Positions 1 to 6,943 are shown, counted from the first letter of the stretch. The stretch: 12,226 bases of DNA from an uncultured Treponema sp. (GCA_937901865.1 CALDID010000069.1:1-12226); one strand, 5' to 3'. A program made the numbers and translations. Notes: a model not told the origin generated them from the sequence alone.

Positions 1-12
1 GCTTAAAGAAAC

Positions 13-42
13 TTGACAAAGACACAAATTCTTTGCAATAAT
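13..42 (+). promoter_or_regulatory. Promoter-like sequence for an unidentified short plus-strand transcript
   Basis: A consensus -35 TTGACA (13-18) is followed after 18 bases by AATAAT (37-42), a five-of-six match to -10. Transcription would start near 49 and run about 115 bases to the terminator at 135-164. Between them lie two small hairpins, GCAGG/CCTGC (61-65 with 74-78) and TCACC-TTTT-GGTGA (about 81-94). I recognise no tRNA, SRP RNA, riboswitch or convincing protein in this stretch. It could be a small RNA, or the tail of a feature that begins outside the window. Confidence 0.4.
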
Positions 43-134
43 ATAAGTGAAATTTGACGAGCAGGAAAGGCACCCTGCGCTCACCTTTTGGTGAACCTGA
101 TATGATGGATACGCCGCCCATCCAAATTTCCTAT

Positions 135-164
135 AAACCGCCTTACATACAAGGGCGGTTTTTT
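135..164 (+). terminator. Rho-independent terminator, possibly bidirectional
   Basis: AAACCGCC (135-142) pairs with GGCGGTTT (154-161) to give an 8-bp GC-centred stem with an 11-base loop, followed by T159-164 on the plus strand. The stem ends only 10 bases past the hsdS stop, so on the minus strand it may also help end the hsd operon. The U-run there is short (TTTATAG), so termination should be weaker in that direction. Confidence 0.75.
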
Positions 165-170
165 GTGCCT

Positions 171-1736
171 TCACCCCAGATTCATAGCAATCGAATCCAG
201 TTGCTCAAACAGCTCTTCAATTTTGCCAACAATTCTCTTCTGCTCAGCAAGGGGCGGGAGGGGAATAAGTATTTTTTTTGCTTCTCCTGTTCCTAAACGA
301 GGCATTTTTACTCCGTAAGTCAACATATTTACAACTCCTAGAAAATACGATGACATTAACAATATTTGTGCAAATTTATTTTCAAAGATTCCATTAAAAT
401 CCAGTGGCAAAATTTCAGATGTACAAAATCCATCTTTTGGAGCAATAACAACTTTATTTAGATAAGGTCGCAACTTACTATATAAAACTTGACCTTTGAA
501 GAATTTATGTTTTGTACTCTCAGATTTTCTTTCTCCAAAAGTATGAAATGCAATGATTTTTCCCGTATCTTTTTCAATATCTTCAAGGTCTAAAATCCAA
601 TCGTCTTGTTTTAAATTCTCAGAACTGACATTTAGGCATTTTCCATAATCGCAAATATCTCCGAGTTTAACCCAAGCCCAGCCCGCAGGAAGCTCAAACG
701 GAATCTCGTCTTCTATGTCTTTTGTGCTTCCGTCAGTGAATTGCTCATAATGCCGTTTATCGCTTCCGACAAAGATAAAAGAGTCCTTTTTGTCTGCTTT
801 CAGCTCTCCGTTTTTGATTTTCTCTGCTTTTTCTGCTCTGATTCTTTCAAGCAAAACTTCTGCGCTCTCGTCGCTTTCCTCCTGTGGCACAAGTTTTCCG
901 TGAATAGCGAGGTCAAGGATTTTGGCTTTTGCTTGTTTTATTGCACACTGCAACTCCACTTTGTTCTGCTCCAATGCGTCGATTTGTGCGAATATCTCCT
1001 CAATTTTGCCGACAATTCTTTTCTGCTCAGCAAGGGGAGGGAGGGGAAGCAAAATCTTTTGCATTGAATTCTGAGTGAAGTGTTTTATTGTAACTCCTCC
1101 ACTAACTTCATCTATTAGCCCAATATTCTTATAATAATTCAATATATAAAGAAAAAAGTATTGATTGATACCATTATAGAATCTTACACGATGAAGGGCA
1201 TTTTGATAATAAATCTCTTTATCAGAATTCCAGATAGCAGAACGCCCAACATCACCACCTTCGCAAATTAGTAAATCACCTTTTTTTACCAAGTATCTTT
1301 CTTTTTCATTCTTTTCAATTCGTATTTGTTTCAGTGTAGAAAAATCAAATGTGTACCATTTAACATTTAATGCACAGAGATAATCATATAAATCACCTTT
1401 GTTTTTTCTAGCATCAAGAGTTTTTCCAAGTTCTGTTGTTGCAATATTAAAAATTCTGCACCAAGCCCAGCCCGCAGGAAGCTCAAACGGAATCTCGTCT
1501 TCAATGTCTTTTGTGCTTCCGTCAGTGAATTGCTCATAGTGCCGTTTATCACTTCCGACAAAGATAAAAGAATCCTTTTTGTCTGCTTTCAGCTCTCCGC
1601 TTTTGATTTTCTCTGCTTTTTCTGCTCTGATTTTTTCAAGCAAAACTTCTGCGCTCTCGTCATTCGGATTCTGAGAAACTAACTTCCCGTGAATAGCCAT
1701 GTCTAATATCTTTTGTCTCAATCCTTTTGTGTTCAT
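171..1736 (-). CDS. hsdS: Type I restriction-modification specificity subunit HsdS
   Basis: HsdS recognises the bipartite DNA target and guides HsdM (and HsdR, when present) to it. The 521-residue protein has the classic duplicated plan: conserved region (11-93), first target-recognition domain (about 84-232), the motif LPPLAEQKRIVGKIEE (233-248), then a second conserved region (274-356), second recognition domain (about 347-494) and a second LPPLAEQKRIVGKIEE (494-509). The two conserved regions are nearly identical and sit 263 residues apart. Length and ends look complete. The ATG at 1734-1736 overlaps the stop of the upstream Abi gene as ATGA, so translation is probably coupled; a short AAGG lies just upstream. 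The recognition domains themselves do not reveal the target sequence. It should work with HsdM as a methyltransferase even if HsdR is lost. Confidence 0.95.
   Translation of the reverse strand: MNTKGLRQKILDMAIHGKLVSQNPNDESAEVLLEKIRAEKAEKIKSGELKADKKDSFIFVGSDKRHYEQFTDGSTKDIEDEIPFELPAGWAWCRIFNIATTELGKTLDARKNKGDLYDYLCALNVKWYTFDFSTLKQIRIEKNEKERYLVKKGDLLICEGGDVGRSAIWNSDKEIYYQNALHRVRFYNGINQYFFLYILNYYKNIGLIDEVSGGVTIKHFTQNSMQKILLPLPPLAEQKRIVGKIEEIFAQIDALEQNKVELQCAIKQAKAKILDLAIHGKLVPQEESDESAEVLLERIRAEKAEKIKNGELKADKKDSFIFVGSDKRHYEQFTDGSTKDIEDEIPFELPAGWAWVKLGDICDYGKCLNVSSENLKQDDWILDLEDIEKDTGKIIAFHTFGERKSESTKHKFFKGQVLYSKLRPYLNKVVIAPKDGFCTSEILPLDFNGIFENKFAQILLMSSYFLGVVNMLTYGVKMPRLGTGEAKKILIPLPPLAEQKRIVGKIEELFEQLDSIAMNLG
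672..872. repeat. 201-bp intragenic direct repeat of hsdS, copy nearer the 3' end
   Basis: This stretch matches 1461-1661 with about six mismatches in 201 bases by my alignment, at an offset of exactly 789 bp (263 codons). It encodes the central conserved region that starts AIHGKLV and ends near FELPAGWAW. A second, shorter pair (218-265 and 1001-1048, offset 783) encodes the LPPLAEQKRIVGKIEE motifs. Repeats this similar are good substrates for homologous recombination. Confidence 0.9.
1461..1661. repeat. 201-bp intragenic direct repeat of hsdS, copy nearer the 5' end
   Basis: Partner of the repeat at 672-872, encoding the N-terminal conserved region of HsdS. Recombination between the two would delete one target-recognition domain and keep the reading frame. 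Confidence 0.9.
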
Positions 1737-2377
1737 AATGCGACCTTAAAAGAAAAAGAATTTTGAACATTATCCATTTTTGTAGCAAGGTTATTAACCT
1801 CGCTTTCAATCCAGTTTATACTTTCCAAAAGTTCTGTATGCAATGTGTTAAGATTCTGGAAATGATTTATTCTTTCACAATGAGATATTCTGTTTCTAAG
1901 AATTCGAAAATCTTCAAAACGTTTCTGCATGATTTTTGCAGTACGCATATATTTGGGACAGTTTGGAAATGCATTCTTCAGCATATAACCTTGATATGGA
2001 TATTGTGAAAACTTTTTTGAAAAGAAACTTGTCCAAAATCCTAAACTCAATTCAGCTACAATTCTGTCGTGAGTTACAATATGCTTGTGTAATTTGATTG
2101 TTTTTTTAGCATCATTTATTTTTTGAACACTTTTAGTATCTAAAGGGAGTATATCAAGCCATTCTTTTCCGTTTACATAATCAGAAAGTGCTTTGTCAAT
2201 TGCATTGCGCAGGCTTACTTCAAAAAAGTGGAGTAAAGGATAAAATGAACGACAAATTTCTATATTATTCAAATAGTTGTTAATTATTTCTTCGTTTGTA
2301 TTACCTGAATACGCTTGAAGTCTAATTCTTGTAAGAGTATTTTCTAATCTGTCATATTCATATTGTTCCATTGCCAT
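1733..2377 (-). CDS. Abi-like (AbiF/AbiD, Abi_2-type) HEPN protein, putative RNase of abortive infection
   Basis: This 214-residue, all-helical-looking soluble protein has the features of the Abi_2/AbiF family: an N-terminal FFEVSLRNAIDKAL block (51-64), HDRIVAELSLGFWTSFFS (103-120), and near the C-terminus RILRNRISHCERI (158-170). The last contains RNRISH, an RX4H HEPN RNase motif (R161, H166), so RNA cleavage is the expected activity. Family members often read RNRISHHEP, so C167 is a small variation. By family knowledge these proteins cause growth arrest or abortive infection on phage attack, some together with a dedicated non-coding RNA. The gene lies inside the hsd operon, after hsdM and overlapping hsdS by 4 bp. 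A divergent structured RNA sits immediately upstream at 2424-2498. The ATG at 2375-2377 has no strong Shine-Dalgarno; a second ATG two codons on (2369-2371) is an alternative start. The family call rests on motifs alone. Confidence 0.78.
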   Translation of the reverse strand: MAMEQYEYDRLENTLTRIRLQAYSGNTNEEIINNYLNNIEICRSFYPLLHFFEVSLRNAIDKALSDYVNGKEWLDILPLDTKSVQKINDAKKTIKLHKHIVTHDRIVAELSLGFWTSFFSKKFSQYPYQGYMLKNAFPNCPKYMRTAKIMQKRFEDFRILRNRISHCERINHFQNLNTLHTELLESINWIESEVNNLATKMDNVQNSFSFKVAL

Positions 2378-2384
2378 AGTTTAC

Positions 2385-2418
2385 TTGATTTTTGAAAAAA
2401 AATATAGTATAGTATAAT
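2385..2418 (+). promoter_or_regulatory. Promoter of the small RNA divergent from the Abi gene
   Basis: Two overlapping readings exist: TTGATT (2385-2390), 17 bases, TATAGT (2408-2413); or TTGAAA (2392-2397), 15 bases, TATAAT (2413-2418). The second -10 would start transcription at about 2424-2426, exactly where the GC-rich stem begins. The box lies in a repeated TATAG-TATAG-TATAA run (2403-2417), which also reads as TATACT on the minus strand and may serve the Abi gene. Confidence 0.6.
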
Positions 2419-2423
2419 TGTAA

Positions 2424-2498
2424 GCCGCGGGATTCCTTCTCCCTGTCTTGAACAGGTGGTTCATCAAAAAGATGACGTAGGGACCGCGGACTGTTTTT
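2424..2498 (+). ncRNA. Candidate structured RNA of an AbiF-type RNA/protein module
   Basis: About 75 bases of GC-rich, highly paired sequence lie between AT-rich flanks in the gap between hsdM and the Abi gene. The outer stem pairs CCGCGG (2425-2430) with CCGCGG (2484-2489). Inside it UCCCU (2440-2444) can pair with AGGGA (2479-2483). Two hairpins follow: CCTGT-CTTGA-ACAGG (2442-2456, partly competing with the previous stem) and TCATC-AAAAA-GATGA (2461-2475). After the closing stem comes ACTG then TTTTT (2494-2498), a rho-independent end on the plus strand. A promoter ends just upstream. From memory, a conserved abiF RNA motif has been described next to abiF genes, and AbiF systems have been shown to use such an RNA. 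Whether this sequence fits that covariance model cannot be tested here. It might instead be a terminator that isolates the Abi gene from hsdM, but the U-tract lies on the other strand. Confidence 0.6.
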
Positions 2499-2501
2499 AT
2501 T

Positions 2502-3932
2502 TCAGACAATTCCGCCAAGCAAATCTGAAAGTTTTTCTACTGCGGTGCTGATGTTAAAAGACTTTTCTTTTATCGTTGAAAAAAGGTCTTTGAGCGTTAC
2601 GTCTTCTAAATCGTCTTTGTCTTTTATCCAAGAAATATCAAGGCTTGTTTTGTCCCGTGAAAGAAGTTCCTCTGCACTGTATTTTCTCCATCTTCCATTC
2701 GGATTCTCTTCGCTATAGCTCTCTTTTCTCTCTTCAATATGCCCCGCACAATAGCAGCTGACAAAGTCGTCAAGGTCGCTTCTTTTTAGCGGCTTTGTTG
2801 CAAGCGTGTGCTTTATTCCTGTGCGATAATCATAGTACCAAACATCTTTTGTTTCTTTTCCTTTTTCAAAAAACAATACATTCGCCTTTACGCCATTTGC
2901 ATAAAAAATCCCTGTCGGAAGTCGTAGAATCGTATGCAGATTAAAATCTTTTAACAGCTTCTTTCTAAGCGTTTCTCCCGCTCCGTCTGCAAAAAGCACA
3001 TTGTCGGGCAGAACAACTCCCGCTCTTCCGCCGTCTTTTAGCATAAGCATAATATGTTGCAAAAAGTTTAACTGATTGTTGCTTGTCGTAACAATCAAAT
3101 CACCTCTCTTTGTTGAAATATCGACACTTCCTTGAGGACGCGCTCCAAAAGGAGGATTTGCAAGAACTACATCAACAAGCTGCTGCGGCTCACTCTCTAA
3201 ACTGTCTTCACATCTTATCGGTGTTGATTGTGTTCCAATATTGTGAAGATACAAATTCATAGAAGCCAATGTTACAACCAAAGGCGTAATATCGTTTCCT
3301 CTTAATGCCTCAGTTTGCAAAAAGTTTATCTTGTCTTGGTCATTCTCGCCTTGTTTTTTCATAAAGTCATAGGCTGCAAGCAAGAATCCGCCCGTACCGC
3401 ACGCAGGGTCTACAACCGTTTCTGTAATCTTTGGCTGAACAACATCAACTATTGCATTGATTAAGGCTCGAGGCGTAAAATATTGACCAGCTCCGCTCTT
3501 TTTGTCTTGTCCGTTTCTCTCAAGAATACTCTCGTAGATTGCACCTTTCAAATCTCCTTCCATAAAGAACCAATTTTCTTCGTCAATCATTGCAATCAGT
3601 TTTTTCAAAAGAGCAGGCTTTGAAATCTTGTTTTGTGCCTGTGTGAAAATAGAGCCAATAAGCCCTTCTTTCTTTTGCAAGTCCTCTAGTATTTGCTCAT
3701 ATTTTTTCAGCTGGTCATTTCCGTCAAGGTTGACAATGTCTTTCCATTTGTACCCCTCTGGAATAGAACTTCCCAAGCCAAAAGATTCTTTTTCACTATC
3801 CATCTTCAAAAATAAAAGATAGGTGAGCTGAATGATGTAATCTGTAAAGCCAACGCCTGACGCTGCCAAAACATCAGCCATATTCCACACTTTCTTTGTG
3901 AGTGTCTGTTCTGATTTTTCTTTCTTTGCCAT
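2502..3932 (-). CDS. hsdM: Type I restriction-modification DNA methyltransferase subunit HsdM
   Basis: HsdM forms an N6-adenine methyltransferase with HsdS (typically M2S1) and protects host DNA. The 476-residue protein has the expected parts: an N-terminal helical HsdM domain (about 10-140), the GQYFTPRALI segment (149-158) common in this family, the SAM-binding motif I DPACGTGG (175-182), and the catalytic motif IV NPPF (259-262) that marks an adenine methyltransferase. All key residues are present and the length is normal. The ATG directly abuts the hsdR TAA (TAAATG, no gap), with a GGAAAGG ribosome-binding site inside the end of hsdR, so the two are one operon. The gene ends with TGA, which confirms that UGA is a stop in this genome. 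The Abi gene and its RNA separate it from hsdS. Confidence 0.97.
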   Translation of the reverse strand: MAKKEKSEQTLTKKVWNMADVLAASGVGFTDYIIQLTYLLFLKMDSEKESFGLGSSIPEGYKWKDIVNLDGNDQLKKYEQILEDLQKKEGLIGSIFTQAQNKISKPALLKKLIAMIDEENWFFMEGDLKGAIYESILERNGQDKKSGAGQYFTPRALINAIVDVVQPKITETVVDPACGTGGFLLAAYDFMKKQGENDQDKINFLQTEALRGNDITPLVVTLASMNLYLHNIGTQSTPIRCEDSLESEPQQLVDVVLANPPFGARPQGSVDISTKRGDLIVTTSNNQLNFLQHIMLMLKDGGRAGVVLPDNVLFADGAGETLRKKLLKDFNLHTILRLPTGIFYANGVKANVLFFEKGKETKDVWYYDYRTGIKHTLATKPLKRSDLDDFVSCYCAGHIEERKESYSEENPNGRWRKYSAEELLSRDKTSLDISWIKDKDDLEDVTLKDLFSTIKEKSFNISTAVEKLSDLLGGIV

Positions 3933-5711
3933 TTATGCTACCTTTCCATAAAATACATATTTAGATATAGTTTGCAACTCTTCATTTAATTTGTCGCCGC
4001 CAAATATTTTAATAGCTTTTACAAACAAATCCGATTTCGCGTTGTATAAATCATTATTTGTTACACACCCGTTCTGCACAATATATTCTGCTATTTGCCT
4101 GACAATTTCAAGCTGTTCTTCTGTGAACTTACGCCAAGATTGACCGCAGTAAAGATTGAAATAACTGCCGAATTTCCTTTTAAGAGAAACGAGTTCATTA
4201 TCGAGTTTGTAGCCGTATCGAACAAGCTGAATAAGATTTGTAAGAACACCAAGTTCATTTTCTTTGTTCAATGGCTTTACATTCCCGCTTTCTCCGTCTA
4301 ATGTTTGATAGCAAGTCCACAAGAACTCCGACTTAAACTGATTATTGTATGCAATCAGTTTCTTTTCCAAATCTTTTAGCATATTGTAAGTGATAGCGAC
4401 TTTTTCTTGATTGTAAAGAATCCTCAACGCTTCAATTTCGTCTTTGTTTTTATCAAGATACTTTTCAAAGCTATCGATGTATTGCTTTGATTGTTCTTTA
4501 GAAAATCCTGCTGAAATCAAAGTGTCTTTTGTGTCTAGTGCAATCTTTCTGAATCCTGCGTTTATCTCCAATAGCTTCTTTCTCGCTTTTACATTATTGA
4601 GCAGCGGCGAAATCAATATCTTTCTCTCTGTGTTAGGCTCGTTGATGTCTTTGTATTCTGGCAACGTTTTATTTTCAAAAGCATCAAAGATATTTATTGC
4701 AATCTGCTTTATCGTTATCGTTTTAAGAAGAGTATGTAACTCTGTCAAATCATCAGTTTCAGCCTTTTTGTTCACATTAGAAAGATATCCTGCAAGGAGA
4801 TTCAAATTTTCGTCAGACAGCTCTCCGTGTGCAAGATGTTCTAGCAACGCTTCTAAAGATAAAACTCTCTCTCCGTTTTTGTCTTTGAATGGTGTTGGTA
4901 GTGATTTTTCGTGTTCTGTAACACCAACTGCATCTACAAGATAATAAAAGTCTTTTGAAGTCGCGTTTGTTGTAACATTCTTGAGTTTATCGTCTGCAAT
5001 AGTTCTGCAGCCTCTTCCTTTCATCTGTGTATAAAGCACTTCTGAGTTTATATCACGCATAAAAACAAGCATTTCCAAAGGCTTCACGTCTGTACCTGTT
5101 GCAACGAGCGTAACAGTGATTGCAATACGAAAATCCTTATTGTTTCTAAAATCGCTAATCAACTGATTTGAGTTTCCTGCTTTACAAGTGATGAGCCTTG
5201 CATAGTGTTCAGGAAGTTTGTTGTTTTGGAATTCTTCGCCGAACACTTTTTTAATCGCTTCAAGAATATCTTTTGCATGATTTTCTGTTTTGGCAAAGAA
5301 AAGCGTTTTAGGAATCATATTCCAGTCTTTTTGTCTGTCTGGATACAAAGATTCGTAAATAGCCTTTTTATATGCTCTTACCACTGTTTCAATCTGAGAT
5401 GGCACTACAACGCTTCTGTCAAGCTGTGTTTTAGTAAAATCCACATCTTCTTTTTGCTTTTTTGTTTTTTCATTTCCTGTATAATTTGAAATCTGTTTGA
5501 CATTCTCTCCGTCTTTTATAATTCCGCCATCTTCCGATATTTGCGTTTTTATTCTATAAACACGAGGCGGAACATTTACTCCGTCTGCAACAGATTTTTC
5601 AAGTGTGTAATTGACAACACGATTTTTGTTAAAGAAAGCTTCTGCTTCTGGGGTGGGAGTTGCAGTCAAACCGATGATTTTTGCATTAGAAAAATATGTC
5701 AAAACCTGCTG
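3933..5711 (-). pseudogene. hsdR: C-terminal HsdR fragment: second helicase half and C-terminal domain
   Basis: This is the part of HsdR after the TGA. The first in-frame start-like codon is a TTG at 5700-5702, three codons after the stop, but no Shine-Dalgarno precedes it, so independent translation is doubtful apart from reinitiation. It carries GLTATPTP, ATGTDV and QMKGRGCR and then about 330 residues of EcoEI-like C-terminal region, and ends directly against the hsdM start. Confidence 0.7.
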
Positions 5712-6719
5712 TCACTGCCCATAAATTGAGCGATGACATTCATCAATGATAATTACATCAAAGAAGTCTGGAGGCAAAAGAATTTTTTGTGTAAACTCTG
5801 TAAGCTCTATTTGCTTTTCTTGAGCATTTTCATCATATTCTCTCTCTTCATCATCGTCATCATCATCTACAATATTTTGCCCAGTGAGAGAGGCAAACAG
5901 TCTTTGTATGGTCGAAATTACAACGCTTGCATTTCCAATTTTTTCGACGCTTCTTAGCCTGTGTACAATATATTCATCAGAAAACGCATTCCCCGTTTCA
6001 GTGAGTTTATATGTTCCAAACTCTCCCTCTGCCTGTTTTCCAAGATTATTACGGTCTACAAGAAAAAGAACTCTTTTTGCTCTAGTATAATTCAAAAGCC
6101 TATATGCCGCCGTACATGCCGTAAAAGTTTTTCCCGCACCTGTTGCAAGCACTATAAGGGCTTTTCTCTGTCCTTGCTTAAAAGAGAGTTCAAGATTTGT
6201 AATCGCTTCAAACTGACATTCACGAAGCCCCTTAGGACTTACTTTCGGAACAGATGGAAGTTTTGCATATTCTGAGTTTATTGCGCCGTTAGCAAGTTCT
6301 ACTATTTCCTTTGGAGAAAGCATTTTTTTGAGAATTTTATACTTGCTTTCTTTTTCTCTTCTGTCCTTAAAAAGCAAATGATTTCCATTTGAAAGGAAAA
6401 TAAAAGGAAGAGGAGTTATCCAAGATTGAACCCAATCAGGAAGAATAGTTGCATACGTTTGCGCTTGTTCAGCAACTTTAAGCCCTAAGCTATTCTCTTC
6501 TCGTTTTGCTTCAAGAACGCCAATCGCTTTTCCGTCAAGATACAGAATATAATCCGCTTCTTTATTTCCTTTAAGAATATTCTCTCTAACAGCCTGCGCG
6601 TTTATCACATCGCTTCCAAATTCATCGCGATTAACTACCGTCCAACCGCTTTCTTCTAGCAATGTATCTATCTTTTCACGAGCCTTTTCTTCTGGAAGCA
6701 AACCACTCTTTTCCACCAT
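5712..6719 (-). CDS. hsdR: N-terminal HsdR fragment: nuclease domain and first helicase half
   Basis: This is the 335-residue product expected if the TGA stops translation. It keeps the nuclease motif (D56, E70, K72), Walker A (192-198) and DECH (326-329), but has lost motifs III to VI and the C-terminal part that docks HsdR onto the methyltransferase. It should therefore neither translocate DNA nor join the complex. A run of six Asp followed by Glu-Glu (285-292) lies between Walker A and B; it is encoded by GAT/GAC triplets and is a likely disordered loop. Confidence 0.75.
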   Translation of the reverse strand: MVEKSGLLPEEKAREKIDTLLEESGWTVVNRDEFGSDVINAQAVRENILKGNKEADYILYLDGKAIGVLEAKREENSLGLKVAEQAQTYATILPDWVQSWITPLPFIFLSNGNHLLFKDRREKESKYKILKKMLSPKEIVELANGAINSEYAKLPSVPKVSPKGLRECQFEAITNLELSFKQGQRKALIVLATGAGKTFTACTAAYRLLNYTRAKRVLFLVDRNNLGKQAEGEFGTYKLTETGNAFSDEYIVHRLRSVEKIGNASVVISTIQRLFASLTGQNIVDDDDDDEEREYDENAQEKQIELTEFTQKILLPPDFFDVIIIDECHRSIYGQ

Positions 6720-6726
6720 ACGACTG

Positions 6727-6755
6727 ATTATAGCACACTAAAACTCATCTATCAA
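6727..6755 (-). promoter_or_regulatory. Promoter of the hsd operon
   Basis: On the minus strand TTGATA (6750-6755), a 17-base spacer and a perfect TATAAT (6727-6732) make a near-consensus sigma70 promoter. Transcription would start at about 6720, one base before the hsdR ATG. The -35 touches the array of ~23-bp repeats, so a protein bound there should affect it. Confidence 0.75.
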
Positions 6756-6846
6756 CAAGAGTAATTTTCTTACTACAGCACAAGTAAGCCTCTTACTCCT
6801 GCACAAGTAATAGGATTATTCTTGCACAAATAAGAGGATTATTCTT
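6755..6846. repeat. Four imperfect ~23-bp tandem repeats between divergent promoters (likely operator)
   Basis: Three clear units of 23 bp start with GCACAAGTAA or GCACAAATAA (6778-6800, 6801-6823, 6824-6846). A fourth, more divergent copy with a two-base insertion covers about 6756-6777. Each unit is itself an imperfect palindrome (CAAG..AATA with TATT..CTTG). They fill the space between the hsd -35 and the -35 upstream of the XRE gene, where operators of a repressor would be expected. The likely ligand is the adjacent XRE protein (inference). Confidence 0.75.
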
Positions 6847-6856
6847 GTAATTGTGC

Positions 6857-6885
6857 TTGACGAATATGTGCATAAGTGCTATATA
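6857..6885 (+). promoter_or_regulatory. Upstream promoter of the XRE-ImmA pair
   Basis: TTGACG (6857-6862), a 17-base spacer and TATATA (6880-6885) lie directly after the tandem repeats. The sequence from here to the XRE start (about 150 bases) is AT-rich and contains no convincing gene. Confidence 0.5.
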
Positions 6886-6928
6886 TACTCTATATGTAGT
6901 TTTTGTAAAAATAGAGCGTGCAATTTTA

Positions 6929-6943
6929 TTTTCATTGAAAATT
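6929..6943. promoter_or_regulatory. Perfect 15-bp palindrome, possible operator
   Basis: ATTTTCA (6929-6935), one T, then TGAAAAT (6937-6943) is a perfect inverted repeat, ending 4 bases before the -35 of the second XRE promoter. It is AT-only apart from one base pair per arm, so chance is possible. A dimeric XRE repressor could use it for autoregulation. Confidence 0.35.

Larger units (their letters stand above)
3933..6719 (-). pseudogene. hsdR: Type I restriction endonuclease subunit HsdR, interrupted by an in-frame stop
   Basis: Read through, this is a complete 928-codon EcoEI-type HsdR, the ATP-dependent translocase and nuclease of the complex. In order: a PD-(D/E)XK nuclease (D56, E70-A-K72), Walker A ATGAGKT (192-198), the DEAD-box DECH (326-329), then a TGA at codon 336 (5712-5714), and in the same frame GLTATPTP (motif III, 350-357), ATGTDV (motif V) and QMKGRGCR (motif VI), ending in an EcoEI-like C-terminal region. 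Relatives read roughly YGQW-x-QVL here, so a single G to A change (TGG to TGA) explains the break; there is no frameshift. The rest of the gene shows no other damage, so the loss looks recent, or is a sequencing error, or is tolerated by readthrough. The start at 6719 sits only 7 bases after a consensus -10 box, so the message may be leaderless; a TTG at codon 7 after GGAAAAGAG is an alternative. Confidence 0.9.

Noticed and set aside
100..166. Fluoride-riboswitch-like string (GATGG, then ATAAACCGCC)
   Set aside because: The rest of the motif is missing, the second GATGA element is absent and the stem is a plain terminator.
54..296. Plus-strand 80-codon open frame
   Set aside because: It starts at a TTG without a ribosome-binding site, runs through a strong terminator and into hsdS on the opposite strand.
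2424..2498. Possible tRNA (clover-like stems and a TTCAAGA loop)
   Set aside because: The stems have the wrong lengths and order, there is no D-arm or anticodon arm, and an extra stretch separates the T-like arm from the closing stem.
5712..5714. UGA read as Trp throughout the genome, or as selenocysteine
   Set aside because: hsdM, abi and hsdS all end at TGA, and the position calls for Trp, not Cys/Sec; no selenocysteine insertion hairpin was recognised.
5840..5870. Triplet microsatellite (poly-Asp) as a phase-variation switch in hsdR
   Set aside because: Slippage by triplets would not change the frame, and the gene is already interrupted elsewhere.
6755..6846. Possible CRISPR array
   Set aside because: The repeats are directly adjacent with no spacers, are imperfect, and no cas genes are present; they fit an operator array better.
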